Shown here one piece after another: positions 5,820-11,223 of a DNA stretch of 11,223 bases. The stretch comes from Bacillota bacterium (GTDB taxonomy: Bacteria; Bacillota; Clostridia; Christensenellales; Aristaeellaceae), in contig JAEYOV010000031.1 in NCBI GenBank assembly GCA_023411395.1, positions 1 to 11,223 on the forward strand. The letters run 5' to 3'. The notes beneath the pieces were generated by a model that saw nothing but the letters and a program-made list of their open reading frames with translations, did no database searches and had not been told where the DNA came from. Each line of letters starts with the position of its first letter. The stretch's first letter is position 1. Made by a program: the position numbers and the translations under genes.

Positions 5820-6506
5820 ATGAGAAAGCCATCCATTCTTCTTGCCCTTTGCGTCACGGCAATGCTATCCCTTGGCACTATCCTCCCTGCCGCCCTGGCC
5901 GAATCCGCCCCCGCCCCGGCCGCTACGCAGACCCCCATCCCCCTGAAGGACATGATGCGGCGGTATGAGGATGTGCTGCTGGGCAAGCACCCCTACATCC
6001 AATGCAACACCTACGACGCGGTTTATACCGAAGCCACCCTGTCCAACGAGATCACGCAGTGGTACGGCTATGAATTTGAAACGCCCAAGGAGTTCACAGC
6101 GTTTTGCCTCACCGACCTTGACGCGGACGGATACCCGGAAATTATACTGAAGCTGTCGGATGATTTCGGCTTTGAGCTTTTGCGCTATGAAAACGGCACC
6201 GTGTACGGCTTCCCGTTTGTGGCCCGCGCCATGATTGATATTACGCTAAACGGCGACATCTACGGCTCCAGCGGTGTTTCAGACAACGGCTGGTATCAAA
6301 TCCGCTTTCATGAAAACGGGTACACGCTCACCGAAACCTGCCGGATGCAGAGCGCCGACAATGGCGGCGTGCAGTATTTTATCGGGGAGAAGGAAGCATC
6401 TCAAAGTGAATACGAAGCCTTCACAAACGGCTTTGCGGACAGGCAGCGCCCCCTCTGGCTGGCGTATACGAAGGAGAACTTAGCCGCCGTGGTATCGCGG
6501 TTTTAA
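5820..6506 (+). CDS. Secreted protein with signal peptide and DxDxDG calcium-type motif (hypothetical)
   Basis: The 228-residue product begins with a classic signal peptide: MRK, a hydrophobic core to about residue 22, and cleavage probably after ALA at 25-27. A short Ala/Pro/Thr-rich linker (28-41) follows. The mature domain includes FCLTDLDADGYPEIIL at about 95-110, where D99, D101, D103 and E107 form the kind of Ca2+-binding loop seen in FG-GAP/VCBS-like and dockerin-like repeats; only one copy is present. The rest is rich in aromatic residues and Glu, with no enzyme motif I recognise. AAGGAGG at 5808-5814, five bases before the ATG, fixes the start; an upstream in-frame ATG at 5589 lacks such a site. 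It is monocistronic, with a strong terminator after it, and convergent with the BIg2 gene. Role unknown, outside the membrane. Confidence 0.85.
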   Translation: MRKPSILLALCVTAMLSLGTILPAALAESAPAPAATQTPIPLKDMMRRYEDVLLGKHPYIQCNTYDAVYTEATLSNEITQWYGYEFETPKEFTAFCLTDLDADGYPEIILKLSDDFGFELLRYENGTVYGFPFVARAMIDITLNGDIYGSSGVSDNGWYQIRFHENGYTLTETCRMQSADNGGVQYFIGEKEASQSEYEAFTNGFADRQRPLWLAYTKENLAAVVSRF

Positions 6507-6599
6507 CCGTTCCCGGCGGACGATGGGAATCTGGTTTGGGAAGCGGGGAGATACCGCGCCCTTGGCCGGCCGGGTCTTTCGCACAGTTTCAAAGCTTCT

Positions 6600-6660
6600 G
6601 GGACAGAGCAGGGGAGGGGAATTGCAAAAATTCCCCTCCCCGCAATCTGTCCCGTTTTTG
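6600..6660 (+). terminator. Strong intrinsic terminator between convergent genes
   Basis: GGGACAGA (6600-6607) pairs with TCTGTCCC (6646-6653). Inside, GGGGAGGGGAATT pairs with AATTCCCCTCCCC, separated from the outer helix by small internal loops. The run GTTTTTG follows on the plus strand, so it ends the transcript of the secreted-protein gene. The leftward BIg2 gene stops two bases beyond it; the same stem may stabilise that mRNA end, but no T-run follows on the minus strand. Confidence 0.9.
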
Positions 6661-6661
6661 T

Positions 6662-9600
6662 CTACTTCACCGTTACCACGCACTTTGAGGTTTTGCCGTT
6701 TGCGCATGTCACGGTGATGGTGGCGGTGCCCCGGCCAACGCCGCGTATCTTGCCGGCGGAATCGACAGCCGCCACCTTTTCATTGCTGGAGGAGAAGGTC
6801 ACGCGGCTGTAGGTGTTTTTGGGGAAGGCAACCTTCAGGGTATAGGTGCGGCCTTTTTTCAGGGTATACGCGCTCTTGACGGAGACGGAGCCGGGCTGCT
6901 TGTACACGGTCACGGTGCAGGTTGCCTTTTTGCCGTTGTAGGTGGTCACGGTGATGGTGGCCTTGCCTGTGCCTGTGGCCGTGACCAGGCCGCTTTTGTC
7001 CACGGTGGCCACCTTGGCATTGCCGCTTTTGTAGGTATACGTCCCGGCGGAGCCGCTTTTGAGGGTGGCGGAAAGCTTTACCGTATCGCCCACGCCAAGC
7101 TTCGCGCTTTTTGTGTTCAGCTTGATGCTGCTGGGCGCTTTTTTCACCTGCAGGGTGACCGTGGCCTTTTTGCCGTTGTAGGTAGTGGCGGTAATGGTCA
7201 CGCTGCCCGTTTTGATGCCCGTCACCTTGCCGGAAGAATCGACGGTGGCGACCTTCGTATTGCCGGAGGTATACTTGATGGCGCCGGCGGTCCCATCCGG
7301 GAGGGAGGCCTTGAGCTGCACCGTCTGCTTGACGCCGATGGACTTTGCGGGGCTTGTAAGCGTGATGCTGCCGGGGGCGTTCACCACGGTGACGAGGCAG
7401 TCGGCGGTCTTGCCGTTGTAGGTTTTCACGGTCAGCGTCGCGCTGCCCGTTTTGATCCCCTTCACGGTGCCGTTTTCGCTGACGGAAAGGATGCTTGGGT
7501 CATCGCACTGGAAGGAATAGTCCGAAATCGCGCCCGTGGACAGGGTCACTTTCAGCTTCCGGCTTTCGTTCAGCCCCAGGGTCAGTTTGGCGGGCGACAG
7601 GGAAACGGAGGTGGGCGCGGAGCCCACCGTAACTTTCACCGTATCTGTCTTGCCGTTGTATGTTTTGGCGGTGATGGTGCACGTGCCCGCGCCCTTGGCG
7701 GTGATTTTGCCGTCCGCCGACACGGTGGCTACCTTCCCGTTGCTGGTGGTGAACGCAATGTCAAGGGGCAGGCTGTCGGGCTGCACTTCCGGGATCAATT
7801 GATACGTGCCTTTGACAGGCAGGTTTACCGCATCCTTGTTCAAACGCAGATAGGTGGGCGCGGGATATACGCCCACAGCCGTTTCGCATATCCGGCCATC
7901 CTTTGCCGTGGCTGTTATAATGACCGCCGTGTTGGCCTTCAGGCCGGTAAGCACTCCCTTGGAGCTGACGCTGCACGACTTGGGATCGCTGGAAGCATAG
8001 GTGCAGGCGACGGCATTGCCGTACATGTCCCGCACATCCATGTTCACGGTCTGCCCCACGCCCAGCAGCGCGATGAACCCCGCGCCGGGGATCAGCGGGC
8101 CTTCTTTGGGAAACACGGTGACAAGCATCTCCGCCGTTTTGCCGTTGAAGGAGGTAACGGTCACAATCGCCATGCCTTCGCCCACGGCTTCCACGTAACG
8201 GTTTGTTCCGACGCGGGCGACTTTTGTATTGCTGCTTTTGAAGGTGGAGTTAAAGTAGATGCCCACATCGCTGTCTACGGTAAAGTAATCGCCCTGGCCC
8301 ACAAGCAAATACATCTCCGTGGGGGAAACGGTAATGTAGTCCGGTATGGCGAGCACTTCGATGGCCGCCGTATACTTTCTTCCGTCCGCCACCGTGGCGG
8401 TGATGCTGGTTTGCCCCAGCGTTTTGCCGGTGACCAGGCCATTTTGGTCGACCGAGGCGTGTTCGCTCCGGCTGCTTTTGTACGTGGCGGAAACGGCTTT
8501 TCCATTCGGATCGGTCAAACGAAGCTGCAGCGTTTTGCCAATGCCCAACTGCGCGCTTTTGGGGGAAAGCGTATACGTGATATCGGAAGGGACGACAGTT
8601 ACCTGGCAAGACGCGGATTTGCTGTTAAAGGTGCGTGCGGTGATTACGGCGCTGCCGGGTGTGAGCGCTTTGATGACTCCGCTTCCAGACACGGAAGCGA
8701 CTTCCTGATTGTCGGAATCATACAGGATACGGCTGGCCGACCCTTCCGGAAGGGTGGGGGTCAGCGCCGCCGTCTCCAGCTCCTTTAAGGTAACACCGGC
8801 AGGGGAAAGGGCAATGCCCGTGGGGGCCGAAAGAACGGTGACATCAAAGGAGGCCGATTTTAGGGCCGAGGAGGCTGTAACCTTGCATGTGCCTTCCTTG
8901 ACCGCCGCCAGGATACTGCCATTGATGCAGCCCAAAACGCTGGGATTGCTGACCGAAATATCCAGGGAAAGAAGCCTTCCGCCGGAATCCTTGATCGTGA
9001 ACTCGATCGATTCCCCTACGCCCATGCGGGTGGGGATGCCCGAGAAATGAATGCTGTCGGGCTCATCATAAACGGTAACCGCGCATAGTTCGGTATGGCC
9101 ATTGCTGAGGGAAGCCTGTATATGGGTGTATCCCGCGGCCACCGCGGTTACCACGCCAGCCTGGGATACGGTGCATATGCCGGGTTGATGGCTCTGGAAC
9201 CTTACGCCGTTGCTGGTATACCCGCCAACGGCTGTGGCGGATAAAGCATGGGTTTGCCCCACAAACAATTTCATCGTTTGGGGGGAAAGGGTCATGCCCG
9301 TGGGGCCGGGCACCACCTCCACCCGGCAGCTTGCGGAACGCCCGTTATAGGTGGTGACTGTTATTTTTCCAACACAGGGTTCATTTGCGTACACTTGCGC
9401 CGTCCGTTCATCCTGCCGGAACCTTAAGCTTGGATGATCGGAAGAAAAGGTGACCGCGCCGCCGGAACCGGCAGGAAGGATGGCGGTGAGCGTGTGTACA
9501 TCCTCCACCCCCAGCTTCAGGCTGCTTTCGCTCAGCGCAACGCTTGCGGGGGCGGCATAGACCTTTACCTGAATATCCTCCGTAATGGTAGGATGATCCT

Positions 9601-9850
9601 TCCTTGTCCACGTACAGCGGACGGATCCCATGCCGGGGCTTGTGCCGGTGACGGTGCGGTAGTTCAGCGTGAGGATGCCCGGCGTCAGGTTTTTTGTGGA
9701 CAAATCATAATACGGCTTTGAAACGCCGGTCAGCTCACGCGTCTCCCCTACCGCCAGCACATTGGCAGGGTCGCCCTCCATAAGGGCGCAAAGGGGCAGC
9801 GCGAAAACCAAAAGGCCAAGGATCAAAAGCAGAATAACAGAGCGTTTCAT
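6662..9850 (-). CDS. Secreted surface protein made of about twelve BIg2 Ig-like repeats
   Basis: The 1,062-residue product starts with an export signal (MKRSV, then a Leu/Ile-rich core to about residue 23). A divergent domain of roughly 75 residues follows, then about twelve tandem domains of around 80 residues from residue 101 to the last residue. Each shows the BIg2 pattern: S-(I/V)-x-L-S-x-x-x-x-x-L-G-V-G-x-T near its start, KVATVD-x-x-G-x-V-T-G in the middle, then G-(T/S)-x-x-I-T-x-x-T-Y-N-G-K and V-x-V-T-V. BIg2 domains build adhesive rods on bacterial surfaces. No LPxTG, SLH, choline-binding or C-terminal membrane segment is present, so how it is retained is unclear. The ATG at 9850 is chosen because AAGGA lies five bases before it; another in-frame ATG at 9865 lacks a site. 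A consensus promoter lies about 110 bases upstream. Confidence 0.93.
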   Translation of the reverse strand: MKRSVILLLILGLLVFALPLCALMEGDPANVLAVGETRELTGVSKPYYDLSTKNLTPGILTLNYRTVTGTSPGMGSVRCTWTRKDHPTITEDIQVKVYAAPASVALSESSLKLGVEDVHTLTAILPAGSGGAVTFSSDHPSLRFRQDERTAQVYANEPCVGKITVTTYNGRSASCRVEVVPGPTGMTLSPQTMKLFVGQTHALSATAVGGYTSNGVRFQSHQPGICTVSQAGVVTAVAAGYTHIQASLSNGHTELCAVTVYDEPDSIHFSGIPTRMGVGESIEFTIKDSGGRLLSLDISVSNPSVLGCINGSILAAVKEGTCKVTASSALKSASFDVTVLSAPTGIALSPAGVTLKELETAALTPTLPEGSASRILYDSDNQEVASVSGSGVIKALTPGSAVITARTFNSKSASCQVTVVPSDITYTLSPKSAQLGIGKTLQLRLTDPNGKAVSATYKSSRSEHASVDQNGLVTGKTLGQTSITATVADGRKYTAAIEVLAIPDYITVSPTEMYLLVGQGDYFTVDSDVGIYFNSTFKSSNTKVARVGTNRYVEAVGEGMAIVTVTSFNGKTAEMLVTVFPKEGPLIPGAGFIALLGVGQTVNMDVRDMYGNAVACTYASSDPKSCSVSSKGVLTGLKANTAVIITATAKDGRICETAVGVYPAPTYLRLNKDAVNLPVKGTYQLIPEVQPDSLPLDIAFTTSNGKVATVSADGKITAKGAGTCTITAKTYNGKTDTVKVTVGSAPTSVSLSPAKLTLGLNESRKLKVTLSTGAISDYSFQCDDPSILSVSENGTVKGIKTGSATLTVKTYNGKTADCLVTVVNAPGSITLTSPAKSIGVKQTVQLKASLPDGTAGAIKYTSGNTKVATVDSSGKVTGIKTGSVTITATTYNGKKATVTLQVKKAPSSIKLNTKSAKLGVGDTVKLSATLKSGSAGTYTYKSGNAKVATVDKSGLVTATGTGKATITVTTYNGKKATCTVTVYKQPGSVSVKSAYTLKKGRTYTLKVAFPKNTYSRVTFSSSNEKVAAVDSAGKIRGVGRGTATITVTCANGKTSKCVVTVK
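6931..7660 (-). repeat. DNA tandem repeats with a 240-base period inside the BIg2 gene
   Basis: The plus-strand word TGCCGTTGTA (encoding YNG on the minus strand) recurs at 6931, 7171, 7411 and 7651, exactly 240 bases, or 80 codons, apart. Flanking words such as CCGTTTTGAT also recur. Repeats nearer the N-terminus are more diverged, for example at 7891. The pattern indicates that the C-terminal end has been duplicated or homogenised more recently. Confidence 0.85.
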
Positions 9851-9958
9851 TGGCGTCCTTTCCACCTGTGCCTTGCATGGTGTGGTTCTTTCGCCCGAAC
9901 CGGGGCTTTTTTTGTTTCCGGATTTCCAGGACTGCGCCCGTCAGCCATTTCTTCCAAT

Positions 9959-9987
9959 ATTATACATGCAGGCATCATGGCCGTCAA
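9959..9987 (-). promoter_or_regulatory. Consensus sigma-A promoter of the BIg2 surface protein gene
   Basis: On the minus strand TTGACG (9982-9987) is followed after 17 bases by a perfect TATAAT (9959-9964). Transcription would begin near 9952, giving a leader of about 100 bases with a GC-rich stem candidate near 9899-9912 and the AAGGA site. It predicts solid vegetative expression. Confidence 0.85.
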
Positions 9988-10058
9988 CTGGAAGAACGAT
10001 CCAGACGGGTAAAATGGGCCGGAACGGCATGTTTTTACAACTGTATCCCGCCGCTTAC

Positions 10059-10085
10059 ACCACCCTCAAATGAAAACATATCCTG
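10059..10085 (+). promoter_or_regulatory. Possible sigma-K-like promoter of the Peptidase_G2 gene
   Basis: No sigma-A promoter is convincing in front of this gene. An AC at 10059-10060, 16 bases, then CATATCCTG at 10077-10085 is close to the late-sporulation sigma-K pattern (AC, 16-17 bases, CATAnnnTA), with one mismatch in the final TA. The spacing to the ribosome binding site is sensible. The motif is short, so chance is a real possibility. Confidence 0.22.
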
Positions 10086-10120
10086 CAAGCGGAACCCATT
10101 TTACGCCTGGAGGAATCCGT

Positions 10121-11191
10121 ATGAACGTTTCAAATAGATATCCCAACCGTCAGGCCCCCAGCCAGCAGCCTGTTTACCGGCAGCCGGTTTACCAGCCCTA
10201 CTATCAGCCCTACCCGGCGAACTACGCGCCCAGCCAGGCGATTCCCTATGAGGAGCTGTGCGGTGAATCCTGTGAGCAATGCATAAAAGACAGCCCCGAC
10301 CCCCGCGCGGACCCCGGCCCAGGCGTTAAGGCGCCCGCGGCGTCCGTCAGCGGCGTGCCAAGCCTTGTAAACGGCAACAACACGGGCGCGGTGCGCGGCA
10401 TAAACACCGCAAGCGGTTATGTGATGGGCGAAAACGCCATGGCCGTGGGCGCAAATACGCAGGCGTCCGGCGCAGCCTCCTTCGCGGAGGGCTTGTCCAC
10501 CTCCGCAAACAACCAGGCCGGCGCCCACATCATGGGCAGGTTTGGCGCGGCGGACGCACCCTATTCCTGGTTCCTGGCCAACGGTACAAGCGGGCAGGCC
10601 CCCGGCCTGGCGGCCAAGATCCTGGGAGACGGCAACGCCTATATTGATGGTTCCTGGTTTGGCGGCGGCGCGGACTATGCCGAGCTGTTTGAGTCGGTCA
10701 CCGGCCAGCCCATTGAACCGGGCTATTTCGTGACCTTTGCCGGCGCCAGCGACAAAATACGCATCGCAAACGCCTCCGACGAATATATCCTGGGCGTTGT
10801 GAGCCGCACGGCCGGCTTTGTGGCCGGCGCGGGAGAGCTGCGCTGGAAAAGCAAATACAAGACCGACGAGTGGGGCGGCGTTGTGTACGAAGACGCGGCC
10901 GTGCCCGAGGAGCGGGACAGGGACGGCAATATCCTCGTTCCCCAGCACACGGAATCCCGCCCCGTTTTGAACCCGGCCTTTGACCCCGTTAAGACGTATG
11001 TGCCCCGCGAAAGCCGCCCCGAGTGGGTGCGCGTTGGCTTGCTGGGCGCCGTGCTGGTCAGGGACGACGGCTCCCTGACCCCCGGCGGCTATTGCCGCGC
11101 TGATGTCAGCGGCACCGCCACCGCCGCCCATGCGGGATACCGGGTCCTCAAGCGCACCGCGCCCGGCCAGGCGCTGATACTGTTTCGGTGA
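10121..11191 (+). CDS. YadA-like head plus Peptidase_G2 (autocleaving chaperone) domain protein
   Basis: The 356-residue product has no signal peptide. Residues 1-45 are rich in Tyr, Pro and Gln (repeated QPVY/QPYY words), followed by a Cys cluster C47-x3-C51-x2-C54 and an Ala/Pro linker. Residues about 82-141 carry A-x-G-x-x-T-x-A-S-G text like YadA-type left-handed beta-roll heads, which form trimers. From about 180 the sequence matches the Peptidase_G2 family (C-terminal autocleaving domain of phage neck-appendage proteins): GADYAELFE (183-191), YILGVVS (222-228), HTESRPVLNPAFDP (276-289), YVPRESRPEWVRVGLLG (293-309), GYRVLKR (339-345). In that family the domain helps trimer folding and is then cut off. 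The start follows GGAGG at 10109-10113. No phage genes are nearby, so a host surface or spore-coat role is plausible but unproven. Confidence 0.88.
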   Translation: MNVSNRYPNRQAPSQQPVYRQPVYQPYYQPYPANYAPSQAIPYEELCGESCEQCIKDSPDPRADPGPGVKAPAASVSGVPSLVNGNNTGAVRGINTASGYVMGENAMAVGANTQASGAASFAEGLSTSANNQAGAHIMGRFGAADAPYSWFLANGTSGQAPGLAAKILGDGNAYIDGSWFGGGADYAELFESVTGQPIEPGYFVTFAGASDKIRIANASDEYILGVVSRTAGFVAGAGELRWKSKYKTDEWGGVVYEDAAVPEERDRDGNILVPQHTESRPVLNPAFDPVKTYVPRESRPEWVRVGLLGAVLVRDDGSLTPGGYCRADVSGTATAAHAGYRVLKRTAPGQALILFR

Positions 11192-11199
11192 GGTTTTGC

Positions 11200-11213
11200 G
11201 GGGGGGGGGGGGG
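11200..11213. repeat. Poly-G tract of 14 bases at the right end
   Basis: An uninterrupted G run lies nine bases after the Peptidase_G2 stop codon and is followed only by TTTTTAAAAA to the end. With the poly-C tract on the left it points to contig ends made or broken at homopolymers. Confidence 0.9.
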
Positions 11214-11223
11214 TTTTTAAAAA

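Noticed and set aside
7799..8788. Long rightward open frame inside the BIg2 gene
   Set aside because: It is antisense to clear BIg2 repeats, with no ribosome binding site and shadow-like composition.
9899..9917. GCCC/GGGC stem followed by seven T on the plus strand as a rightward terminator
   Set aside because: The stem has only four base pairs and there is no rightward gene before it. It lies in the leader of the leftward BIg2 gene, where the T-run reads as A and cannot terminate.
10130..11131. Long leftward open frame opposite the Peptidase_G2 gene
   Set aside because: The forward frame has strong family motifs and a ribosome binding site; the reverse frame has neither.

Overview
The window looks like a whole contig from a fairly G+C-rich Firmicute, probably a gut-type clostridium. 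The evidence is a SAM-I riboswitch with its own terminator in front of metK, strong AGGAGG-type ribosome binding sites, sigma-A promoters, and secreted proteins typical of that group (many BIg2 repeats; a Peptidase_G2/YadA-like protein). The genus cannot be named from the sequence. Both ends lie next to long C or G homopolymers, which suggests assembly breaks.

Layout. At 73-420 a good promoter and ribosome binding site drive a small two-helix membrane protein. It runs tail to tail, with a 14-base overlap, into a leftward gene (407-1447) for an all-helical protein with a possible alpha/alpha-toroid fold. The gap 1448-1836 holds the leftward gene's promoter, a large palindrome, the metK promoter, a complete SAM-I riboswitch and an intrinsic terminator. 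metK (1837-3039) is intact and has a terminator after it. At 3040-3473 there is no gene, but there is an imperfect hairpin repeat and one arm of a diverged inverted repeat.

From about 3420 to 5600 the composition drops sharply to AT-rich. This island holds one leftward gene (3474-5393) for a 639-residue protein. Its only recognisable feature is a C-terminal HEPN-type R-N-x-x-x-H motif. Inverted copies of a 34-base sequence lie on both sides of the island, and a palindrome sits between its likely promoter and its start codon. This is the best candidate for an acquired, undescribed system, probably a single-gene defence or toxin-like RNase. That function is inference.

The right half returns to G+C-rich DNA and encodes cell-surface functions: a secreted protein with a DxDxDG motif (5820-6506), a strong terminator, a 1,062-residue leftward protein made of about twelve BIg2 Ig-like repeats (6662-9850), and a divergent gene (10121-11191) for a YadA-like/Peptidase_G2 protein with a Tyr/Pro/Gln-rich head. 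The last may be a spore or cell-surface trimer. No tRNA, rRNA, CRISPR array, transposase or integrase gene was seen.
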